DNA of 64,000 nucleotides. Origin: Desertimonas sp963733085. GTDB lineage: Bacteria > Actinomycetota > Acidimicrobiia > Acidimicrobiales > Ilumatobacteraceae. The stretch is from NCBI GenBank assembly GCA_963733085.1, contig CAVTBY010000006.1:186001-250000 (forward strand), read 5' to 3'. Shown here one piece after another: positions 43,046 through 50,260 of the stretch (positions are counted from its first letter, which is position 1; every line of letters begins with the position of its first letter). The notes under the pieces were generated by a model that saw nothing but the letters and a program-made list of their open reading frames with translations, searched no databases and was not told the origin of the DNA. A program made the translations under genes and the position numbers.

Positions 43046-43996
43046 GTGACGTGGTTCCTCGTTCGGCGCCTCGGCCTGCTCGTGCTGGCGCTCTTGGTGG
43101 CCAGCGTCATCGTGTTCGCCCTGCTTCGCCTCGTACCCGGCGACCTCGCCGTCGTGATCGCCGGCACCGAGGTGACGCCGGAGCGGCTCGCCCAGATCCG
43201 CGCCGATCTCGGCCTCGACCGCCCGCTGCTCACGCAGTACTTCGACTGGATGGGCGGCGTCCTCACCGGCGACTTCGGCGAGTCGGCCCTGACCGGCTCG
43301 ACGGTCACCGGCCAGCTCGGGGAGAAGCTGACCGTCACCGCACCCCTTGTCATCTCGTCGACGATCATCGCCCTGGTGGGCGCCGTGCCGCTCGGCGTCT
43401 ATTCGGCCATGCGGCGCACCAAGGCCGACGGGGTGGGCCTCTCCGCCGTCGGCCAGCTCGGCATCGCCATCCCCCAGTTCCTCGTGGCGATGATCCTGAT
43501 CGCCCTGTTCGCCGGCACGTTCGGGCTGCCGTCACAGGGCTTTCCGCGTGACAGCTGGGCGGAGTTCGGCCGGGCGGCCCGGTCGCTCGTCCTGCCGACG
43601 TTGACGCTCGCCGCGGCCCAGGGGGCGATCCTGCTGCGCTTCGTCCGCTCGTCGACGCTCGACGTGCTCAACCAGGATTACATGCGCACGGCCCGAGCGA
43701 AGGGCTTGACCAGGACCGAGGCGCTGTTTGCTCACGGGTTGCGCAACGCCGCGATACCCGTCGTCTCCGTGGTCGGCGTCCAGCTCGCCACCCTGCTCGC
43801 CGGCGTTGTCGTTATCGAGAACGTGTTCAACCTGCCAGGCGTCGGCCAGATGCTCCTCCGCGACATCGGCAATCGCGACTTCGACAAGGTCCAGGGAACC
43901 GTGCTGTTGATCGCCGTGGTCGTGCTCGTCATCGGCTTCCTCGTCGACGTCGCCCACTACCTCATCGACCCACGACTCCGCGCCGGTGCCCGATGA
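43046..43996 (+). CDS. ABC permease, DppB/OppB type
   Basis: This is a 316-residue inner-membrane subunit from GTG 43046, 58 bp after the binding-protein gene. It has the DppB-like start (FLVRRLGLLVLALLVASVIVFALLRLVPGD), the segment IRADLGLDRPLLTQYFDWMGG, about six membrane helices and the EAA loop (DYMRTARAKGLTRTEALFAHGLRNA) that contacts the ATPase. The end DVAHYLIDPRLR is typical. It forms the pore with the next gene, whose start overlaps its stop (ATGA). Confidence 0.93.
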   Translation: MTWFLVRRLGLLVLALLVASVIVFALLRLVPGDLAVVIAGTEVTPERLAQIRADLGLDRPLLTQYFDWMGGVLTGDFGESALTGSTVTGQLGEKLTVTAPLVISSTIIALVGAVPLGVYSAMRRTKADGVGLSAVGQLGIAIPQFLVAMILIALFAGTFGLPSQGFPRDSWAEFGRAARSLVLPTLTLAAAQGAILLRFVRSSTLDVLNQDYMRTARAKGLTRTEALFAHGLRNAAIPVVSVVGVQLATLLAGVVVIENVFNLPGVGQMLLRDIGNRDFDKVQGTVLLIAVVVLVIGFLVDVAHYLIDPRLRAGAR

Positions 43997-44886
43997 AGTG
44001 GTTGAGAGCAACGACGCGATCGTGGTCGGGACGCGTCGGGCTCGCCCTCGTCGGGCTGCTCGTCCTGACGGTCATCGTCTCCTACATCTGGGTCCCCTAC
44101 GACCCGCGACGAGTCGGAACGCGCTGGCTGGGGATGTCCGTCGATCACTGGTTCGGTACCGACGCGGCAGGCAAGGACCTCTTCTCGCAGGTGCTCGTCG
44201 GGGCGCGGGTGAGCCTGTTCGTCGCCGTCGCCTCGGCGACCATCGCCGGCGTTATCGGTATCACCCTCGGTGTCCTCAGCGCGATCACGCCACGCCTGCT
44301 CGGCGAATCAGTCGCCTACTTCATCGACGTGCTCATCGCCCTGCCCACGCTCGTGCTCGCCCTCGTCCTCGTTGGGTTGTTCTCGGGGTCGCTGATCACG
44401 GTGTCGCTGGCAATCGGCGTGAGCTCCGGCGTCGTCCTGGCCCGGATCCTGCGCGCCGAGGCGGCAGGGGTGCTCGCCCTCGACTACATCCTGGCGGCGC
44501 ACGCCTCTGGCACTTCGACGTGGCGCACCGTGTGGCGCCACGTGATCCCCAACATCGCGCCCGTTGCCATTGTCCAGGTGTCGCTGATCGCCGCTCTGGC
44601 GATCCTCGCCGAGGCGGCGCTGGCGTTTCTCGGGGTGACCTCGCGAAACCGTCCGTCGTGGGGGCAGACCCTCGGCGAGCTGCAACCCCACGTCACCATC
44701 CACCCCGGTGCGGTCGTGTTCCCGGGTCTGTTCCTCGTCGCCGCGACGCTCGGATTCAATCTCCTCGGCGACGGGCTACGCGACGCGACCGATCCCCGGC
44801 TGCGATCCGTTCCGGACACCGCCGTCGTCAGCCCACTCGTCGCTACCACCCCGGCGACGACGACGCCCGTTGGGGGCGAACGATGA
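43993..44886 (+). CDS. ABC permease, DppC/OppC type
   Basis: This is a 297-residue second pore subunit. It starts MKWLRATTRSWSGRVGLALVGLLVLTVIVSYIW and has the DppC marker HWFGTDAAGKDLFSQVLVGARVSL. Several helices follow, with the EAA loop (LDYILAAHASGTSTWRTVWRHVIPN) and LGFNLLGDGLRDATDPRLR at the end, with a longer-than-usual polar tail. It overlaps both neighbours by ATGA. It pairs with the DppB-like subunit. Confidence 0.93.
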   Translation: MKWLRATTRSWSGRVGLALVGLLVLTVIVSYIWVPYDPRRVGTRWLGMSVDHWFGTDAAGKDLFSQVLVGARVSLFVAVASATIAGVIGITLGVLSAITPRLLGESVAYFIDVLIALPTLVLALVLVGLFSGSLITVSLAIGVSSGVVLARILRAEAAGVLALDYILAAHASGTSTWRTVWRHVIPNIAPVAIVQVSLIAALAILAEAALAFLGVTSRNRPSWGQTLGELQPHVTIHPGAVVFPGLFLVAATLGFNLLGDGLRDATDPRLRSVPDTAVVSPLVATTPATTTPVGGER

Positions 44887-45692
44887 GTTTGCTCGAGGTC
44901 GAAGGGCTGACCGTTCGCTTCGGCGAGCACGCCGTGGTCGACGACGTGTCGTTCACGCTCGACCGCGGCGGTCGTCTTGGAATCATCGGGGAATCCGGGT
45001 CGGGCAAGACGCTGACGGCGCTCGCCGTCATCGGACTCGCTCCGGACGCGGCCACGGTGAGCGGCTCGATTCGCTTCGACGGCGAGCAGCTGCTCGGGCG
45101 CCGTGACAACGAGCTGTCGAAGCTACGCGGTGAGCGGATCGCCATGGTCTTCCAGAACCCGCAGGCGGCGCTCAACCCGCTGATGCGCGTCGGCAAGCAG
45201 ATCGCCGAACCGCTGCGCCGCCACTTCGGGTTGTCCAAGCCGGCTGCAGCCGACGCCGCCGTGGCATTGTCCGAGCGCGTCGGTCTGCCCGACCCAGCGC
45301 GCACGGTGCGCGCCTACCCGCACCAACTCTCCGGCGGGCAACGCCAGCGCGTCGGCATCGCCATGGCCCTGGCGTGCCGCCCCGAGCTGCTCATCGCCGA
45401 CGAGCCGACGACAGCCCTCGACGTCACGGTCCAGGCCGGCGTGCTCACCCTGCTCGCCGAGTTGATCGCCGAGGAGGACACCGCATTGCTGTTCATCACC
45501 CACGACGTCGCTCTCCTGCCCAAGGTTGCAGACGACGTCGTCGTGATGCGTCGCGGCGAGATCGTCGAACGCAGCACGGCGGAGGGCGTCGTCGCCGCGC
45601 CGCAGCATCCGTACACCGTCGAGTTGCTCGCCGCCGCCCGCAAGACCGCCCTCCCACCCGACGAGCAGAATCTGGTGACGGTGAGGTCGTGA
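44883..45692 (+). CDS. Oligopeptide ABC transporter ATPase, DppD type
   Basis: This is a 269-residue ATPase from ATG 44883. It has Walker A GESGSGKT, a Q-loop in MVFQNPQAALNPLM, the ABC signature LSGGQRQRVGIAMAL, Walker B LLIADEPTTALDV and a switch His in FITHDVALL. It ends at PYTVELLAAARKT, shorter than full DppD and lacking the C-terminal Cys-rich [4Fe-4S] extension (no CRxRCP block). It works as one half of a heterodimeric ATPase with the next gene. Confidence 0.93.
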   Translation: MSLLEVEGLTVRFGEHAVVDDVSFTLDRGGRLGIIGESGSGKTLTALAVIGLAPDAATVSGSIRFDGEQLLGRRDNELSKLRGERIAMVFQNPQAALNPLMRVGKQIAEPLRRHFGLSKPAAADAAVALSERVGLPDPARTVRAYPHQLSGGQRQRVGIAMALACRPELLIADEPTTALDVTVQAGVLTLLAELIAEEDTALLFITHDVALLPKVADDVVVMRRGEIVERSTAEGVVAAPQHPYTVELLAAARKTALPPDEQNLVTVRS

Positions 45693-46474
45693 GCGACGTC
45701 CTGCTCACCGCCGACGACGTGCACCGCATCTACCGCTTGCCGCGGACGAGCATGTTCGGCCCGCGGGCAGAGCGCCACGCCCTCGCCGGAGTCAGCCTCG
45801 CCATCGCCGCCGGCGACACGCTCGGCATCGTCGGCGAATCGGGCTCGGGCAAGTCGACGCTCGCCCGCATCCTGCTCGGCCTCGATCGGGCGACGAAGGG
45901 CACCGTGACGTTCGCTGACCGACCCGTCGAGCCTGGCCGCCCGCATGAGCTGCGCTGGTTCCGCCGCGACGTGCAGATCGTGTTCCAGGACCCGCTCAGC
46001 TCGCTGGACCCGCGCATGACCATCGCCGACATCGTCCGCGAGCCGCTCGTCGGCCTCGATGTCCCCGGCTCCCACGAGGACCGAGTCGCCGAGGTGCTCT
46101 CGTCGGTGGGCGTCGACCCGGCCACCCGCTACCGCTACCCGCACGAGTTCTCGGGCGGCCAGCAACAACGGATTGCCATCGCCAGGGCGCTGGCGCCCCA
46201 TCCCAAGGTGCTCGTTGCCGACGAGCCGGTGAGCTCGCTCGACGTGTCGGTACGGGCGCAGATTCTCGACCTGCTCAGCTCACTCGTCGACCAGTTCCAC
46301 CTCGCCCTCGTGCTCGTGTCCCACGATCTCGGCGTGATCCACAGCCTCTGCGCGCGTGTGCTCGTGCTCCACGACGGTCGCGTCGTCGAGGAGGGTGCGA
46401 CCGAGGACGTGTTCGCTGAACCCAACGATCCCTATACGCGGAGGCTGCTGGCCGCGGTGCCGCGCCTGCCGTGA
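45689..46474 (+). CDS. Oligopeptide ABC transporter ATPase, DppF type
   Basis: This is a 261-residue second ATPase. It has Walker A GESGSGKST, the Q-loop IVFQDPLSSLDPRMT, signature FSGGQQQRIAIARAL, Walker B VLVADEPVSSLDVSV, switch VSHDLGVI and the family ending PNDPYTRRLLAAVPRLP. GTG 45689 overlaps the DppD stop. It completes the importer (binding protein, two permeases, two ATPases) encoded in order. Confidence 0.93.
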   Translation: MSDVLLTADDVHRIYRLPRTSMFGPRAERHALAGVSLAIAAGDTLGIVGESGSGKSTLARILLGLDRATKGTVTFADRPVEPGRPHELRWFRRDVQIVFQDPLSSLDPRMTIADIVREPLVGLDVPGSHEDRVAEVLSSVGVDPATRYRYPHEFSGGQQQRIAIARALAPHPKVLVADEPVSSLDVSVRAQILDLLSSLVDQFHLALVLVSHDLGVIHSLCARVLVLHDGRVVEEGATEDVFAEPNDPYTRRLLAAVPRLP

Positions 46475-48396
46475 AACGACTCGCCGAGCGGATCGCCCTC
46501 GCCGCGGCAGTGATCCCCGCCGTCGTGATGGTCGTCCGAGCGGCCGCCGAGGGCTGGGTGCCCCTCTTCGACGCCGCCTACTTCACCGTGCGTTCCAGAG
46601 ACGTCGCAACATCACGCAACCCACTCATCGGCGCCTGGTCGATGGGATCGCGGGAGGTCGGGTCCTGGCTCAACAACCTCGGCCCGTTGCAGCTCGACCT
46701 GCTCGCCCCGTTCACCAAGCTCGACCCCTACTGGGGCACCGCAGCAGGCGTGGCGGCGACGAACATCGTGGCGATCGTCGGAGTGTGGTTGGTGAGCCGT
46801 CGCCTGCTCGGCCCCGTCGGTGTGGTCGGCGCGATGGCCTCGACAGTGCTACTGCAGCTCAACGAGGGCAGCCTGATGCTGATCGAGGCGCGACAGCAAC
46901 TCGCCCTCGTCCTGCCGATGTGGTGCACGCTGTGGCTTGCCGCAGCGACGTGGATGGGACGCCGGTGGGCCTTGCCGTGGCTCGCCCTGGCCGCGAGCTT
47001 CGTGCTGCAGACGCACTTCACCTACGCCTACCAGACCGTCGCCGTCGCCGGAGCGGCGACGATCGCCTTCGTCGTACACCATCGCCACAACCGGTCCGGC
47101 CTCGCCCGCCCGTTCGGACTCGCAGCCGGCGTGTTGGCGCTGTGCTGGGCGCTGCCTCTGTGGGACCAGGTCGCCGGCACCGGCAATGCCGTCGACGTCC
47201 TTGGTCAGTCCGGCGGCTCGGAGCGATCGGTCGGGGCCGGGCGTGGCCTGCGCATCCTCGCAGAGTCGGCGTTCGTTCCGCCCTTCGCCGTCCCTGGGTC
47301 GATGGGCGACCTGCTCCGCGACGGGTCACGGCCGTCGCTACCGGTCGCCGTGGTCGCGATCGTGGCCTGGGCGGTCGCCCTCGGGTGGGCGGCGATCGCC
47401 CTGCGGCGCCGCCATCGTGGGCTCGCCGCCATGGCCACCGTCGGGCTCGTCGCCCTTGCCGGATCGATCGTCGCCGTGATCAAGATTCCGCCCACCGAGC
47501 AGTTCGGAATCATCGCCCAGAACTACTACTGGAGCTGGCCGATTGCCATGTTCGCTGGCACGGCGGTCGCCGGCAGCGTCCTGCGCGCACCGTACCGGCG
47601 ATGGCGTCAGTCCGCCGGCGACAACGCGTCCGACGTCATCGTGCTGGCGATGGCGGCGGCAACGGCCCTGGCCGCAATCCCATTGTTGTGGCCGACGAAC
47701 CTGCTTCCCGAGACCGACCACGAGTGGGCGGTCAGCCGCCAGCTCGCTCGGCCGTTGCTCGACGAGTTCGGTGCCAGCCTCGACGAGCTCGCTCCCTCCG
47801 GTCCCGTGCTGGTTGACCTCGGCGCCGTCCGCCACGTTCGCTACACGCTGCTCGCCGAACTGCAGCGCCGTGGCATCGACTTCGTGTTCGCCGCCGGATC
47901 CACCGACCTGTCCCGATTCGGCCGCGGCCGCTGCGACGACGGCACGGCGACCTTTCTGCTGACGCTGCGCGGCGGATCTGGCGCAGTCCAGCTGCGCAGC
48001 ACCGAGTCGCTGCTGGCGACGGTGCCCGGGCTCACCGACGAGCAGGCGGCGCGCTCTGCCCAGCTCGCCGAGCGCTTCGGCGAGGCGCTGCGCGACGGTT
48101 CGGTGGCCGTCGACGAGGAGGCCATTGTCTACCTCGGCGGCGAGATACCCGTTCTACTCGGCCAAGTGCGCGACACCCCGCAGATGCCCGCCAGGCGTCT
48201 CGGTCAGTTCCTCGGCGACTGGTCGCGCTTCGGCGCCGTCACCGTGCCCGACCCGTTGCAGGCCGAGTTCGCCGAGTGGGAGGCCCTCGAGCGTCGCGCC
48301 GTCGACGATCGGATGGCGATCTACCTGCGGGCGATCCCGTCGCCGCGTCCCGACCTCTGCGCCGACCGGCAGCCGGGCGCCGACCTCGCCGGCTGA
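46471..48396 (+). CDS. Multi-pass membrane protein, GT-C glycosyltransferase-like
   Basis: This is a 641-residue protein with about 10-11 hydrophobic segments in residues 8-430. After them comes an extracytoplasmic domain of about 210 residues (EFGASLDELAPSGPVLVDLG to AIPSPRPDLCADRQPG). The layout (short N-terminal helix, acidic residue in the first loop as in VPLFDAAYFTVRSRDV, helices, C-terminal soluble domain) is that of polyprenyl-phosphate-dependent GT-C transferases. No specific sugar or acceptor can be assigned. GTG 46471 overlaps the DppF stop, which is unexpected for an envelope enzyme and may simply reflect operon packing. Confidence 0.65.
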   Translation: MKRLAERIALAAAVIPAVVMVVRAAAEGWVPLFDAAYFTVRSRDVATSRNPLIGAWSMGSREVGSWLNNLGPLQLDLLAPFTKLDPYWGTAAGVAATNIVAIVGVWLVSRRLLGPVGVVGAMASTVLLQLNEGSLMLIEARQQLALVLPMWCTLWLAAATWMGRRWALPWLALAASFVLQTHFTYAYQTVAVAGAATIAFVVHHRHNRSGLARPFGLAAGVLALCWALPLWDQVAGTGNAVDVLGQSGGSERSVGAGRGLRILAESAFVPPFAVPGSMGDLLRDGSRPSLPVAVVAIVAWAVALGWAAIALRRRHRGLAAMATVGLVALAGSIVAVIKIPPTEQFGIIAQNYYWSWPIAMFAGTAVAGSVLRAPYRRWRQSAGDNASDVIVLAMAAATALAAIPLLWPTNLLPETDHEWAVSRQLARPLLDEFGASLDELAPSGPVLVDLGAVRHVRYTLLAELQRRGIDFVFAAGSTDLSRFGRGRCDDGTATFLLTLRGGSGAVQLRSTESLLATVPGLTDEQAARSAQLAERFGEALRDGSVAVDEEAIVYLGGEIPVLLGQVRDTPQMPARRLGQFLGDWSRFGAVTVPDPLQAEFAEWEALERRAVDDRMAIYLRAIPSPRPDLCADRQPGADLAG

Positions 48397-48412
48397 CCGA
48401 CAACCCGATTGA

Positions 48413-48464
48413 TGCGCGGCCGGATCACCAAGGGCGGCTGAAGCGGGTCATTGCCGGCCGCGCA
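48413..48464. terminator. Convergent-gene inverted repeat (bidirectional terminator candidate)
   Basis: TGCGCGGCCGG (48413-48423) and CCGGCCGCGCA (48454-48464) are perfect 11-bp inverted halves with a 30-base loop. They lie between the end of the GT-C-like gene (48396) and the end of mscS on the other strand (48448), reaching into the last codons of mscS. A shared terminator for the two convergent operons is likely. Confidence 0.5.
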
Positions 48465-49275
48465 GGTTGTCTTCGGCCTTGGCGCGAAGGGCCTCCTTCG
48501 ACCGCCGGTCGAGCGGGCGAGTCGTCTTCACCTCCACCTCGATGTCGCCGTCCTCGCGGCGTTGGGCGGCGAGATCACCGACGAAGATCACGTCCGTCAG
48601 GTTCTGCGATCCGGCGAGATCGCGCACCGCCTTCTCCACTGAGCCCTCCGAGACGAGGTCGAATTCGGGATCGTCGCCGACGCGCAGGCGCAGCGTCTCG
48701 GCCTGAGCCTGCTGGCTGAGATTGCGGACCAGCGACAGACTGCCGTTGGGTACGTGCAATGTGCTCGTCTCGTCGCGGAGGCGGGTGGAGAACAGCCCGA
48801 TGTGGTCGACAACGGCGTGCAGCGGCTCCCGCCCGACCTGCTCGACGACGAGCTCGTCGCCGACGCCGTAGCGGTCCTCGAAGAGCACCTCGAGGCCGGT
48901 GAGGTAGTCGTTGACCTTGTGCTGGCCGCCGATTGCCAGGCCGGCACCGATGAACCCGGCACTCGACAGGAAGAACGCCGCGTCGATGTCGAGGATTTGG
49001 AAGATGGCGATCGTGACGACGATCCACACGACGACCGTGACGAGGTGGTTGACCATCCGCGCCGCCGCGTCGACACGCTGGCGCCGGCGGACGACACCCA
49101 TCTCGGAGCGGTCGGCGACCCCGTAACGCACGGCAGCCCGCCACCACCTGGTGGGCAGGCCTCTGGCGCCTCGTTCGGCCATCCGCCGGATCACTCGGCG
49201 CAGCACCAACCCCGAAATGCGCGTGAAAATGAAGGCACCGACGACGAGAGCGGCTACGGCGGCTGCGGCTTCCAC
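48448..49275 (-). CDS. Small-conductance mechanosensitive channel family protein (MscS)
   Basis: This is a 275-residue MscS-fold protein from GTG 49275. It has an N-terminal helix (AVAALVVGAFIFTRISGLVL), a basic linker, TM2 (NHLVTVVVWIVVTIAIFQIL) and the pore-lining TM3 (FFLSSAGFIGAGLAIGGQHKVNDYLTGLEVLFEDRYGVGD), in which the glycine/alanine-rich helix is characteristic. A beta-domain follows (STRLRDETSTLHVPNGSLSLVRN) with a C-terminal alpha/beta domain ending in a charged tail. It opens on membrane tension to release osmolytes in osmotic downshock. It stands alone, convergent with the membrane-protein gene. Confidence 0.9.
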   Translation of the reverse strand: MEAAAAVAALVVGAFIFTRISGLVLRRVIRRMAERGARGLPTRWWRAAVRYGVADRSEMGVVRRRQRVDAAARMVNHLVTVVVWIVVTIAIFQILDIDAAFFLSSAGFIGAGLAIGGQHKVNDYLTGLEVLFEDRYGVGDELVVEQVGREPLHAVVDHIGLFSTRLRDETSTLHVPNGSLSLVRNLSQQAQAETLRLRVGDDPEFDLVSEGSVEKAVRDLAGSQNLTDVIFVGDLAAQRREDGDIEVEVKTTRPLDRRSKEALRAKAEDNLRGRQ

Positions 49276-49321
49276 GACCCCAGTATGCGGCCCGTGGCGC
49301 TACATCACGTGGACCGTGGAG

Positions 49322-49397
49322 TGGTGGGGCGGGTGGGGATCGAACCCACGACCAGGGAATTATGAGTTCCGTGCTCTGACCACTGAGCTACCGCCCC
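49322..49397 (-). tRNA. tRNA-Met (anticodon CAU), elongator type
   Basis: On the minus strand the acceptor GGGGCGG pairs with CCGCCCC, the D-arm is GCTCAGTGGTCAGAGC, the anticodon loop is CTCATAA and the T-arm is GTGGG-TTCGATC-CCCAC. CCA is encoded, and the length is 76 nt. The initiator GGG/CCC anticodon stem is absent. A CAU tRNA-Ile2 (lysidine-modified) cannot be excluded from sequence alone. Base pair 27-43 is a C/C mismatch. Confidence 0.88.
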
Positions 49398-49448
49398 GAG
49401 ACCGGTCACCAGTCAATCGTGGCTGAGTCGCTCCGCCGTGGATGGCAA

Positions 49449-49525
49449 TGGCTCCGGGGGTGGGGCTCGAACCCACGACCTACGGATTAACAGTCCGTCG
49501 CTGCTGCCAGCTGAGCTACCCCGGA
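49449..49525 (-). tRNA. tRNA-Asn (anticodon GUU)
   Basis: On the minus strand the acceptor TCCGGGG pairs with CCCCGGA, the anticodon arm is ACGGA-CTGTTAA-TCCGT (anticodon GTT), the T-arm is GTGGG-TTCGAGC-CCCAC, the discriminator is G and CCA is encoded. It has 77 nt. Its 5' end is overlapped by the end of the HTH-family gene upstream on the same strand. Confidence 0.95.
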
Positions 49526-50178
49526 ATGGCTTCGATCGACATTACCGCCGCGACGAGACCCATCACACGGCGCAGCATCGAGGTGGAGTGATACGCAACG
49601 CTAGGGACACCCCATCAGGTGTTTCGATCGTCGAATCGTCGGGTCGGCCACGGCTCGATATGGCTTGTTGAACTGCACTGGGCGGGATGCCTGTGAGGTC
49701 GGACCAGAAGGCGATCGCACCGATCGAGGTCGAGTCCCTCATGAAGGTAGAGCCGGATACGCGCACTTCGACTCGTCGATGTCGAAGAACCGTCGCAACC
49801 AGGTCGACGAAGATCGTGATCATCCGAGGGTCACTGTTGGCGAACGAAAGCTGTGCTGCGTCTTACTGCCCTCGCCGGCGTAGAGGGCGAGCCCGAGGAC
49901 GAGGAACTCTCGTTCGGACAGCCGCCCGATACGTTCGAGGCCCTCGCGCGGCAACGCTCGATCTCCTGGAGCTTGGCGCACGTGGATCGGCTGCTCGGAT
50001 TCTCTCGGGTCCAGTGGGCGCGCCGACGCGGGTTGGGGATGAACTCGACGTCTCGAACCCACACCGACACGCTGGACTTGGATACGCCGAGCTCGGTGGC
50101 GATGTCTTGGAGTGTCCATGACTGGGCGCGTAGCTCTCGTGCCCGAAGTTGCTCTTTGACCTTGCCGCCGTACCCCAT
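49516..50178 (-). CDS. HTH protein of the 'YAGEGSKT' family, three frame changes, runs into tRNA-Asn
   Basis: ATG 50178 starts MGYGGKVKEQLRARELRAQSW, then a helix-turn-helix (TLQDIATELGVSKSSVSVWVRDVEF). Near 49955 the frame changes to EGLERIGRLSEREFLVLGLALYAGEGSKTQ; near 49840 to PRMITIFVDLVATVL and STFMRDSTSIGAIAFWSDLTGIP; near 49600 to AYHSTSMLRRVMGLVAAVMS. The stop at 49516 lies inside the tRNA-Asn gene. Joined, it is about 220 residues, the normal size of an actinobacterial family I know only as uncharacterised. A DNA-binding N-terminus on a two-repeat body recalls homing-endonuclease-like proteins, but I have no proof of activity. Confidence 0.65.
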
Positions 50179-50260
50179 GCAACGACTCTGACGGAGGGGT
50201 GTCTGCAGCGCCGCCGACTAAAAACTTGCTCGGGTCGTAGACGGGTCCTAGACCTCGAAC

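Noticed and set aside
46356..47816. Plus-strand 486-codon frame overlapping the DppF end and the membrane protein
   Set aside because: It is rich in Arg/Gly/Pro with no hydrophobic segments, while the other frame gives a coherent multi-helix protein starting at a GTGA overlap.
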